Positions 51,120 to 58,946 of a stretch of DNA of 64,000 nucleotides are shown here, one piece after another. The translations under genes were made by a program, and so were the position numbers. This DNA is from Fluviicola chungangensis (lineage in GTDB: Bacteria; Bacteroidota; Bacteroidia; Flavobacteriales_D; Crocinitomicaceae): the NCBI RefSeq assembly GCF_007558725.1, contig NZ_VLPL01000002.1, forward strand, positions 434,001 through 498,000, in the 5' to 3' direction. Each line of letters opens with the position of its first letter. Within the stretch, counting starts at the first letter, position 1. The notes below the pieces were generated by a model. It searched no databases and was not told the DNA's origin. It saw only the letters and a program-made list of their open reading frames with translations.

Positions 51120-52804
51120 GAGTTATGAAGTTTAATGAATTCTACAAATTGGTACAGTGCCGACTGAGCTCTTCGTGAAAGCAATGCCTGGCGTATTATA
51201 AAGGTATTTCCATCTTCGCATTCGAAAGTAACACGGGTTTTATCTACTGTACAATGAATGGTTTGGTTCAGAGAAATAACGCGTTTTCCGGCAACAAATC
51301 CGTAAATAATGAGTTGATCCGATTGAATGGTTGCCAACGGCAGGCGAATGAAGCGCGAAGCCAGGTAAATAAGCACCATTGCCGGAATAACCAGGAACAT
51401 CCCGATACTTCCGCCGGCAGCCAGCAGCATCAGTCCCTTCATCAACAGCAGGATCGATTTGAGGAGCACCAAAGCTCCCGGCCAAAGGCGTTTGTTCAGG
51501 TCTACCACTTTATCGGAAACCACGAAACTTTCACTTGGGCGCACGATACCGGTTTCAATGTAGAATGCCCGGATCTTCGCATAAGTTGTTCCCAAATACC
51601 GGTTGTCTACGTTGTTTTTACGTGAATCGAGGCTGTTGACAATGTCGACCAGTTTCTCGGAATCGTAAGGTACTTTGGCGATGAGCTTTTCCAAATTCTG
51701 TTCACGGGTTTCTTTTCGGGAAAGATCCACGTAAAAATGCCTGTTCATCGCCGAATAGAAGTTCTTGCGCATGACCTGCAGCACACCGATCGGGGAATTG
51801 CGGGAAATATAAATGGAACTCAGGGTTTCTACGAACGCCAGGGACATGTTTCGTTTCTGAGAGTATCCCGGAAGAATTTCTTCCTTCCGCTTTGCCCGGA
51901 AGAATACGTAGAGCAGTAACAAAACGATCATCAGCAGGAACGCAAGCCGCAAAATCGGGTTCTTAAGAATGAATTGGATCAGGGAAGTATCTTCTTTCTC
52001 CGCGCCATCCGAGTCGGCATCTTCGTCTTCATAAATGGAAACCGGCTCACTGGAATCATTGATTCCGCAGGTCAGGAAAATCACCGGTTTGTCTTTCGGG
52101 ATTTTGTTCAGTACGATGCGGGCATGTGCATAACCGTTCGGCTGAATGACCTGGTAGTTCTCAAACAGATCGGGGATGCTGTGAAAATGTACCTTTCCTT
52201 TGTGGTGTTTCTCATAGAATGCAAACGGATGCTTCATTGCGAACAGGTACGAACGGTAATTCGTGTCGATGATCTCCGTTTCGGAGAAGGCATACCAATC
52301 TTCATTAATCGTATCGTTTTCATACACGTGGTAGAAGGGAACCGTTGTGTCACCGATCCAGGCAAAGAGCACCTTGCTGTAGTCCCAATAGAAAGCACCT
52401 TCTTCGAAGTGGCGGTCATACAGGTTGCTGGTCAGGTGATTGAAACTCAGGTAAACCGTTGCTCCGCTGTCGGCGTAATGCATAATGGAGTCGTAATAAT
52501 CATCCGGTGCGCCGAGTTCATTCCCGATAAACAGGTAGGTTGCTTCTTCGTGACGGGGAATTGAGTCCAGATCCGACCAGTATTTCAGGTTGTAAACAGA
52601 ATCTTTGACATGCACATCCAGCAATTCCATGAAGAAGGAAATGTTTCGTGGATTCTCGTCGTTTAATTCATAGGTTTTTTTCCAATCGGAGCTGTATTTC
52701 TTCTGAATGTGGGCTTCCCCGCCTCCGGAATTGTCGAGTAACCAGATTACAAGCCCGATAAACAGCGCAAAGCCCAAAAATGATAGGATGACTTTTTTGT
52801 TCAT
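51116..52804 (-). CDS. DUF4350 membrane protein
   Basis: 562 residues. A first membrane helix at about 5-23, an extracytoplasmic DUF4350 domain at about 40-270 (TYLFIGNELGAPDDYYDSIM ... GATVYLSFNHLTS), then membrane segments (about 288-308 and 440-490) and a basic cytoplasmic C-terminus. No catalytic motif. It always keeps company with MoxR/DUF58 in Bacteroidota operons. Overlaps both neighbours by a few bases, so it is part of the same translational unit. Confidence 0.85.
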   Translation of the reverse strand: MNKKVILSFLGFALFIGLVIWLLDNSGGGEAHIQKKYSSDWKKTYELNDENPRNISFFMELLDVHVKDSVYNLKYWSDLDSIPRHEEATYLFIGNELGAPDDYYDSIMHYADSGATVYLSFNHLTSNLYDRHFEEGAFYWDYSKVLFAWIGDTTVPFYHVYENDTINEDWYAFSETEIIDTNYRSYLFAMKHPFAFYEKHHKGKVHFHSIPDLFENYQVIQPNGYAHARIVLNKIPKDKPVIFLTCGINDSSEPVSIYEDEDADSDGAEKEDTSLIQFILKNPILRLAFLLMIVLLLLYVFFRAKRKEEILPGYSQKRNMSLAFVETLSSIYISRNSPIGVLQVMRKNFYSAMNRHFYVDLSRKETREQNLEKLIAKVPYDSEKLVDIVNSLDSRKNNVDNRYLGTTYAKIRAFYIETGIVRPSESFVVSDKVVDLNKRLWPGALVLLKSILLLMKGLMLLAAGGSIGMFLVIPAMVLIYLASRFIRLPLATIQSDQLIIYGFVAGKRVISLNQTIHCTVDKTRVTFECEDGNTFIIRQALLSRRAQSALYQFVEFIKLHNS

Positions 52805-53694
52805 TACGCTTTTTCAATTTTTTGGAAAGCTGTTTTCAGCTGTGGTTCGATCACCTGGTAGCTTTTGGAATCAATGGAATAATCCCCGTACCAAACCAGG
52901 TCGTAGATCGATACCACCTGTTCGAACTCCCGGGAAATGGGTTTGCCCTGCACCTCGATGATGTAATGCATGTTCGTTTTTTCCTTTTTCCAGAAGATCC
53001 ATTTGCGCTGGATCAATTCTTTCATGGCAAAAAGGAAATAGATGCGCACACATTCTTTATAGTTACCTGCCGCGGTGGCTTCGTCCAAACGCAATTCCAG
53101 TTCGGTTTTGCTAATTTCCGCAGGATTTAAATCTTCCACCAATGCTTCAAACGGAATGGTTTTGATGCGCGGACTCCTGTTTTTGATCATGTAAAAGATC
53201 AAAATGGCCAGTGCAACAACAAGCAAAATAATTCCAAGCCATTTCCAGAAGTTCACGGAAATATCCGGAGCATCAATATTCGGGCCTTGGGGAGCATCAA
53301 AATCGGGGATGTCAACGGATTCAGCCGGTTCAATATTCGGATCTTCTTCAATACTTCCGGTTCCGCCGTCTCCGTCTTTGCCGTTTTTCCCCTTCTCCAG
53401 GTCTTTGGGAGAATAAGGTGTTCCCTGGTAGGGTTTGGTTGTTCCGTTTGGACTTCCGGAACCCGTTGTGTATGATTCGTTAATGGAGCTTGGACTTTGG
53501 TAATAATCCGATTCCGGGCCTTTGTACTTATCGGATTGCTTGTAGCCGTGTTCCTGGCGGATCTGGTTCCACTTTTCGCGGGTGCTTACTTCTTTTTCTT
53601 GTTCCTTTTTGGCTCCATCCACGGAGCCGGGACCTTGTGCCGATAGGAACAGGGGAAAACAAAGGGAAACGATATGGAACAGGAATTTATTCAA
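52804..53694 (-). CDS. DUF4129-like membrane protein
   Basis: 296 residues if started at the TTG 53694, which I choose because it opens a clean signal peptide (MNKFLFHIVSLCFPLFLSAQ); a TTG further upstream at 53742 gives 16 extra residues. An acidic, Gly/Ser/Asn-rich linker (about 20-150), one membrane helix (about 152-172, WKWLGIILLVVALAILIFY), then the DUF4129 domain with YKECVRIYFLFAMKELI and IVSIYDLVWYGDYSI. Role in the MoxR cluster unknown. It overlaps the SpoIIM gene end by 8 bp. Confidence 0.75.
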   Translation of the reverse strand: MNKFLFHIVSLCFPLFLSAQGPGSVDGAKKEQEKEVSTREKWNQIRQEHGYKQSDKYKGPESDYYQSPSSINESYTTGSGSPNGTTKPYQGTPYSPKDLEKGKNGKDGDGGTGSIEEDPNIEPAESVDIPDFDAPQGPNIDAPDISVNFWKWLGIILLVVALAILIFYMIKNRSPRIKTIPFEALVEDLNPAEISKTELELRLDEATAAGNYKECVRIYFLFAMKELIQRKWIFWKKEKTNMHYIIEVQGKPISREFEQVVSIYDLVWYGDYSIDSKSYQVIEPQLKTAFQKIEKA

Positions 53695-55609
53695 AATCAA
53701 GTGAAGTTTCCTGGTAACGTTTCCGTTTACCGAAGTTGGCAAATTGTTTTTTCAAACCGGTGGATTGATTTTGCTCCTGGAAGGTGAAGAACATGAATCC
53801 CATCATAATCACAAAGAACGGAAGGGAGAAGAGCATGAAGAACACGTACACGATTTGCCGGGCAATGTTTGCCGGGACCAGGAAGTCTGAAGTATAGTAA
53901 CGCGCTACGTTTTTAACGAAATCGGCAAATTTATCCAGGAAATCTTCCAATACCGGTTCTCTCATAAAATTCACTTCCTGGTAACTCAGTACACAGGCGA
54001 TCGGTTGTGCAAAAATGAACAATACCAATCCCATGAGCGAAATTCCAAGCAATACGTTCCCGTAATTGCGTGCTCCATACCTGAATCCGTTCCCGAAGCG
54101 TCTCCCGAAACGTTCTTCTCCCAAAATAACGGAAGCTCCCTGCAGCCAGAAAAACGGTGCAATGAAAACGACCAGGAACATCCAGTACCACGGAACATAG
54201 AACAGGATCAGGAACAGGAAACTCAAACCAAGCCACGTACCCGGAAGTTTCTGAAGCATGAAGGGAAGAAAGCGTTTTAAACTCGCTTTTTGCTCCTGGT
54301 TCTTAAAATGATACAAAATGGAAAGGGTAAAAATCGATAGGATAATTGTCCAAAGTAAAGTCACCACGAAATCACTGAATGACCGGATATCAAATCCCAT
54401 AATAATGCTTAACTGGGAAGCCCAGTCGTATTCATACTGATGGGTGAGGTCTTCGTAACGCATGAGGTCCTGGAAAACCACAACCGCAATAATGATCGGG
54501 ATTGTCAATACCAGGTTGTAACGCATGATCTTGCCGATATGGACACGGTAAAACGAAAAAGTATCCGAGAAAATCTGTCCGAAAGTCCGGATTTTATGCA
54601 GATCAAATACATTGACATACGTTTTGATCGGTGGATCACTCTCGTGAACCAGTTCCGGGTGACGTCTCGCAATGACGATCGGGAAGATGATATAGTAGAA
54701 AATAATAATCGAGAAGGAAACCGTAATAATGGTCCATTTCGACCAGTCTGCCAATTCCTGGTAATTGTGGGTTACAAAACTTTCCAAAAAGCCGGCTGCA
54801 ATCAGGAACGGGATCAGTGACATCATGATTTTCAGGCCTCTTTTGGCTGAAAGCTGTAAACTTTGTAAGCGCGTATAAGATCCCGGGAAGAGCAAACCGT
54901 TTCCGAGTGTAATTCCCGCTCCGCCTGCAATGGCGATCGAACTGATCTCAAATGCCCCGTGGATCCAGATTCCCAGGAACGAAACGATCAGTAATCCTTT
55001 CAGGTGAAAGAAATATTGAAATGCACCCAGCATGATCGAGTTGTTAAAAATCATGATGTGCGTTCCGATCGTAAAGAAGATCCCCAAAATAAAGGTGTAG
55101 AAAGACACCGTGATGTTGTTGAGTGTAATTTCCAAAAACATACTGACCTGCGATCCGCTGTGGTAAACACCCAAAGGGTCACCTTTCTCAATATTCTTCA
55201 AGGTCATTTCTACATAGCCATCGCCCAGGATCATGCGCGGAAAATCCGGGTTGAAATGCGTAGAGATTGCACCGACGATGGTCCAGAAAAGGAATACGAA
55301 CAGGGCGAATAATAAATTTTTGCGCGACCTGTAAATTTCCAATGGAATGGAAACCCGCCAAACAGTGAACAACTTCCGGAAGGAATCCTTGCGTTGTTTG
55401 TGCACCAGGTTGTGAATACCCTGGGCGATCTGGTTCAGGTAAACCCGGACCGTCCGTTTGTTATAGAACGTTTGCGCATAACTCAGATCATCTGTAATGT
55501 CAGAATATAAATCTGCAATTTCTTCAGGATCACTGGTTTGATTTGAAGTCAACGTCTGGAATTTCTTCCATTTTTCTTTGTTCTGTTCTATGAAGGAGGT
55601 TTCTTTCAT
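53687..55609 (-). CDS. SpoIIM-type membrane protein fused to a second multi-pass domain
   Basis: 640 residues, about twice the usual SpoIIM length of roughly 320. The first half is SpoIIM-like (KLFTVWRVSIPLEIYRSRKN, NNSIMLGAFQYFFHLKG, GIWIHGAFEISSIAIAGGAG). The second half (about 330-600) holds five to seven further helices beginning with IFSDTFSFYRVHIGKIMR, a segment seen in neighbours of such clusters as a separate membrane protein (IxxDTFxFIRxNFK). I infer a gene fusion of the two. It leads the DUF4129-DUF4350-MoxR-DUF58 operon. Confidence 0.8.
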   Translation of the reverse strand: MKETSFIEQNKEKWKKFQTLTSNQTSDPEEIADLYSDITDDLSYAQTFYNKRTVRVYLNQIAQGIHNLVHKQRKDSFRKLFTVWRVSIPLEIYRSRKNLLFALFVFLFWTIVGAISTHFNPDFPRMILGDGYVEMTLKNIEKGDPLGVYHSGSQVSMFLEITLNNITVSFYTFILGIFFTIGTHIMIFNNSIMLGAFQYFFHLKGLLIVSFLGIWIHGAFEISSIAIAGGAGITLGNGLLFPGSYTRLQSLQLSAKRGLKIMMSLIPFLIAAGFLESFVTHNYQELADWSKWTIITVSFSIIIFYYIIFPIVIARRHPELVHESDPPIKTYVNVFDLHKIRTFGQIFSDTFSFYRVHIGKIMRYNLVLTIPIIIAVVVFQDLMRYEDLTHQYEYDWASQLSIIMGFDIRSFSDFVVTLLWTIILSIFTLSILYHFKNQEQKASLKRFLPFMLQKLPGTWLGLSFLFLILFYVPWYWMFLVVFIAPFFWLQGASVILGEERFGRRFGNGFRYGARNYGNVLLGISLMGLVLFIFAQPIACVLSYQEVNFMREPVLEDFLDKFADFVKNVARYYTSDFLVPANIARQIVYVFFMLFSLPFFVIMMGFMFFTFQEQNQSTGLKKQFANFGKRKRYQETSLDFE

Positions 55610-55790
55610 GCGGTTCGATAAAAATAGTTGTTTTATTGAATCAGAACCTTATTCCCCTTTAAAAATTTAAAATGGATAATTGATCATTGAATAAGGAGTC
55701 AGGACATTCAGAACCAAAAGTTACGGCTGCTTAATCCATCGTACCTCAATTTTACATTTTCATCCAGATAACTATCGGGACTCAATTCAA

Positions 55791-56852
55791 TCACTTTTTC
55801 TTAGATGACTTATGTGAAATCTCGAACTTCCCGATTTTGACAAAAAATCCTCCTTTTTGTGTTTCTGTCGCTTTTCCGGTCTGGAAATCTACCGGAGTTT
55901 TGGTTTTTTCAGAAAGTGTATTCGTAATCAGCGGAATCGGGTTTTTCATGTTTGAACCACCTGTGTTGGATGCCAAATCTTTGCTTGGAGCTTTGTTCAC
56001 GTCCTCGTTCAGGGTAGGAGCAACCGGCTGCTTGTCGTCTTTTACCTGGGGCAAAATCGTGGGGTGGTGCGGCTGGGGTTTATTGTCGGCAACATTGTTT
56101 TTATCTTCCTGCGGTTGATTCGGGATCAATTGAACCGGATCTTTTTTCTCTTTTTGATTCAAATCCGGGCGCTTATCCGTTTTCGAAGTTGCGTTTGCTT
56201 TCGGCGTATTTTTTTGGGCAACGTAAGTATTGTTTTCTCCGATAGACTCAATGGAAGGGACCACTTTCGCTGGTTTTTTGCTGTCAGGTTTGGTATGGTG
56301 CTTTGTTTTGTCGTTGGAAGCTACCGTATTATTCTGATTGTGAGAGGCTTCTTTGCCATTGTTGAATCCTAATTGGAAGAATAAAAGTAATATGGCAGCA
56401 ACTGCGACAGCTCTGGCGATAAATTTCCAGGAAACCAAAGCAACTTCTTTTTCTTTCAGGTCTTCTTTATTCGGATAAACAACCGGTGTAGCCTGCAAAC
56501 GCGTTTCGCGGTATGCCGCAAGAACCTGTTGAGCTTCCGGATTGGCAATTAAATAGGTATCAAACAATTTTTCTTCATGAGCAGAAAGAACCTGTTCCAC
56601 TTTTCCAATCGCGAAATAATCCAGGTTTTCAGGGGTAACGATCGAAAGGTCTTCCTTTTTCAGTAAGCATTTTTGCAGTGGGTCCATTGTTTCAGGAACG
56701 TCATCCAGGAATAATAATTCCTCATCTACCTGCAATTCAGGATTGGCAGCCAGGAATTCTTCAAACGCAATACGCTCTTCTTCCGAAAGAGTTCCTTCCA
56801 GGTAATCCAGGTAAAAGGATTCGTAATTGTCGATATGGATGCGTTTTTTCAT
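55791..56852 (-). CDS. Anti-sigma factor-like membrane protein
   Basis: 353 residues. A cytoplasmic N-terminus with zinc-free anti-sigma-like helices repeats NPEL/NPEA motifs (YLEGTLSEEERIAFEEFLAA and LFDTYLIANPEAQQVL). One membrane helix sits at about 145-162 (ARAVAVAAILLLFFQLGF), then a long Lys/Asn/Pro/Thr-rich extracytoplasmic tail (about 165-353). The gene overlaps the upstream sigma gene by 4 bp (ATGA), which couples regulator and regulated. Probable signal: envelope state sensed by the tail. The 181-bp gap to the SpoIIM gene shows no gene. Confidence 0.75.
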   Translation of the reverse strand: MKKRIHIDNYESFYLDYLEGTLSEEERIAFEEFLAANPELQVDEELLFLDDVPETMDPLQKCLLKKEDLSIVTPENLDYFAIGKVEQVLSAHEEKLFDTYLIANPEAQQVLAAYRETRLQATPVVYPNKEDLKEKEVALVSWKFIARAVAVAAILLLFFQLGFNNGKEASHNQNNTVASNDKTKHHTKPDSKKPAKVVPSIESIGENNTYVAQKNTPKANATSKTDKRPDLNQKEKKDPVQLIPNQPQEDKNNVADNKPQPHHPTILPQVKDDKQPVAPTLNEDVNKAPSKDLASNTGGSNMKNPIPLITNTLSEKTKTPVDFQTGKATETQKGGFFVKIGKFEISHKSSKKK

Positions 56853-57334
56853 GCTACTAATTCTGTTGATTTGAGGTAGTTCTTTAAGGTCTGACGAGCT
56901 CTAAAGATATACACTTTTACCTGAGATTCGTTCAGGGCCGTAATTTCTGCTATTTCATTGTAATTGTATCCTTCATAATCTCTCAGCAAAATGACGGTTT
57001 TTTGAATTTCCGGCAATCGGTTGACAGCCTCCTGCAGTGTTTTCTGAACATCGAACAAATGACTTAAAGCATCGTCCTGTTTGACATCCTGGCCATCAAA
57101 ACCGGTCGTGCGTTTTTCTTTTTTAAGCACATCCACCATTTGATGGTAAGCAGTGGTGAATAAGTACGACTTCGCTTTTGAAGCTTCAATGCTTTCGTGT
57201 TTCTCCCAAACTTTCGCGAATGTTTCCTGGATAACGTCTTCAGACAACATGCGGTTTTGGGTGTGCTTGACTACAAACCGATAGAGATTATCCGCGTACA
57301 ATTCAACTGCCTCATTGTATTCTTTCCTGGTCAT
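56849..57334 (-). CDS. ECF-type RNA polymerase sigma factor
   Basis: 161 residues. Region 2 (YADNLYRFVVKHTQNRMLSE, DVIQETFAKVWEKHESI) and region 4 HTH (EIQKTVILLRDYEGYNYNEI, TALNESQVKVYIFRARQTLK) are both clear. Directs transcription of an envelope-stress type regulon, probably including its own operon. Translationally coupled to the anti-sigma gene. The regulon cannot be read from this window. Confidence 0.92.
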   Translation of the reverse strand: MTRKEYNEAVELYADNLYRFVVKHTQNRMLSEDVIQETFAKVWEKHESIEASKAKSYLFTTAYHQMVDVLKKEKRTTGFDGQDVKQDDALSHLFDVQKTLQEAVNRLPEIQKTVILLRDYEGYNYNEIAEITALNESQVKVYIFRARQTLKNYLKSTELVA

Positions 57335-57473
57335 GTAGTCGTTTAACAGTGGTAAGACTGGTTCGCATCTATAAAGTTACAGCAGAAAATGTTTTTTTTG
57401 AAAAAAAATTGAAAAGCACCTGTTTTATAGTGAGTTGGAAAGCGTATAATTGTAGTGATTTAACAAATAGCTT

Positions 57474-57920
57474 ATGAAATTATTAGCACTACTTTTTTTC
57501 GCGTTCTTTGGGCTTTCAACTGTAAAAGCGCAATGTGACACAGAGGTTCGCGAAGCTTTCGGTGGAGTTTCCTCCATAACCATTTACAATACATACATTA
57601 CCATCGGTGCTATTGCAGATGCGCATGTGAATGAGGTATACGATGCTGCCCGTGTAAAGGAATTAATGGGTGAACAAACTTCGATGCTTCAGGCCGTAAT
57701 CGATATGCTTGACAAATGCAAGGTGGTAAAAAGCAACGGGCTTTCGGCAGATGATGTGGAATATGTGAAGGACTTGATCGTTTGTCTTCAATCCTTAAAA
57801 GCAGAAGCACAGGGATTGAGTGATTATGCAGCAACTCAAAGCGAAGATGCTCAAAACAGATACAATACCAACCGCGATAAGGCCTGGAGTGAAATAAAGA
57901 CACTGATGGGATTGGAGTGA
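57474..57920 (+). CDS. Small exported protein of unknown function
   Basis: 148 residues with a signal peptide (MKLLALLFFAFFGLSTVKAQ). Mature part helical, with two Cys (QCDTEVREAFGG, DMLDKCKVVKSNG and a third in DLIVCLQSL) and a coiled-coil-like charged end. A TATAATTG close to the TAnnTTTG consensus lies about 20 bp upstream. Divergent from the sigma gene, so possibly controlled with it. No family recognised. Confidence 0.65.
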   Translation: MKLLALLFFAFFGLSTVKAQCDTEVREAFGGVSSITIYNTYITIGAIADAHVNEVYDAARVKELMGEQTSMLQAVIDMLDKCKVVKSNGLSADDVEYVKDLIVCLQSLKAEAQGLSDYAATQSEDAQNRYNTNRDKAWSEIKTLMGLE

Positions 57921-58045
57921 TCGGAATAGGCAGTTCTGCCTTTCTTCGAAGAGAACATTTTAGTAAATGATTGGTACCAGTGGTGTTTTTATTTGAGCAG
58001 AATTCCCGTAAATACTTAAATTAGTGGACATCCTTGAATCAGCAG

Positions 58046-58474
58046 ATGAAGAAAATTCTTTTAATTTTTACGGTTCAAATTCTTTGCGGTGCTGTGTTTT
58101 CACAAACGCCACCTCCGAATCCTCCTCCGGAACCGCTTCCCGAGGAGCCAAAAGAAAAAATTTACGAATTTGTGGATGAGCCGGCTGAATACCCGGGAGG
58201 GTTTAAAGTTTTACTGAAGTACCTTTCAGATCAGATTGTTTATCCGAAAGAAGCCGTGAAGAATGGGCTCGAAGGGAAATGTTTCTTTCAATTCGTGATT
58301 ACAGATTCGGGAAAGATTAAGAACATTACGTTGAAAAGAGGTGTCCCGAATTGTCCGGAATGCGACCAAGAAGCTTTAAGAGTGCTTGAGAAGATGCCGG
58401 ATTGGATACCCGGAAAAGTGGATGGCAAAAATGTGAGCAGTTATTTTTCGCTTCCGATCATGTTTAAATTGTAA
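58046..58474 (+). CDS. Exported TonB C-terminal-domain protein 1
   Basis: 142 residues from the ATG at 58046. Signal peptide (MKKILLIFTVQILCGAVFSQ), a Pro-rich spacer (PPPNPPPEPLPEEPKE), and a TonB_C-like domain (EYPGGFKVLLKYLSDQIVYP, AVKNGLEGKCFFQFVITDSG, EALRVLEKMPDWIPGKVDGK). It lacks the long membrane anchor of true TonB, so it is a secreted or periplasmic TonB-C domain protein of unknown partner. It forms a tandem pair with the next gene, which is its paralogue. Confidence 0.8.
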   Translation: MKKILLIFTVQILCGAVFSQTPPPNPPPEPLPEEPKEKIYEFVDEPAEYPGGFKVLLKYLSDQIVYPKEAVKNGLEGKCFFQFVITDSGKIKNITLKRGVPNCPECDQEALRVLEKMPDWIPGKVDGKNVSSYFSLPIMFKL

Positions 58475-58484
58475 TTCAAAATAG

Positions 58485-58946
58485 ATGCATATGAAATCCG
58501 GATTGCAACAACTTATTTTAATCTGTGCACTGCAACTTGTGTGCAAAACCGTTTTTTCACAAGTCATTGAGCCGAGCCGCGAACCTGATACCGTCAAATA
58601 TATTCCTGCTATTGAAGAACAAGAACCGATTTACGATGTAGTGGACGAACCGGCTGAATTTCCGGGCGGGTTTACAGCGCTCCAAAAATACCAGGCAGAA
58701 AACCTGAATTACCCGCAAGTGGCTTTGGAAAATGGACTTCAGGGAAGATGTTACCTTCAGTTTATTGTGACAAATAAGGGAGTGATTACAAATATCGAAG
58801 TCAAAAGGGGTGTTCCCGATTGTCCGGAATGTAATAAGGAAGCAATTCGTATGGTTAAATCGATGCCTCAATGGATGCCTGGAAAGATTAACGGAAAGCC
58901 TGTAAGAAGTCGTTTTATTCTTCCTGTTACGTTCAAATTAAACTAG
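58485..58946 (+). CDS. Exported TonB C-terminal-domain protein 2
   Basis: 153 residues, a paralogue of the preceding protein: EFPGGFTALQKYQAENLNYP, ALENGLQGRCYLQFIVTNKG, IKRGVPDCPECNKEA-like (VKRGVPDCPECNKEA), MPQWMPGKINGKPV. The ATG at 58485 or the in-frame ATG at 58491 could start it; a hydrophobic N-terminus (LQQLILICALQLVCKTVFSQ) is the signal peptide. The pair follows in 10 bp and likely arose by tandem duplication. It overlaps the convergent phosphatase gene end by 9 bp. Confidence 0.8.
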   Translation: MHMKSGLQQLILICALQLVCKTVFSQVIEPSREPDTVKYIPAIEEQEPIYDVVDEPAEFPGGFTALQKYQAENLNYPQVALENGLQGRCYLQFIVTNKGVITNIEVKRGVPDCPECNKEAIRMVKSMPQWMPGKINGKPVRSRFILPVTFKLN

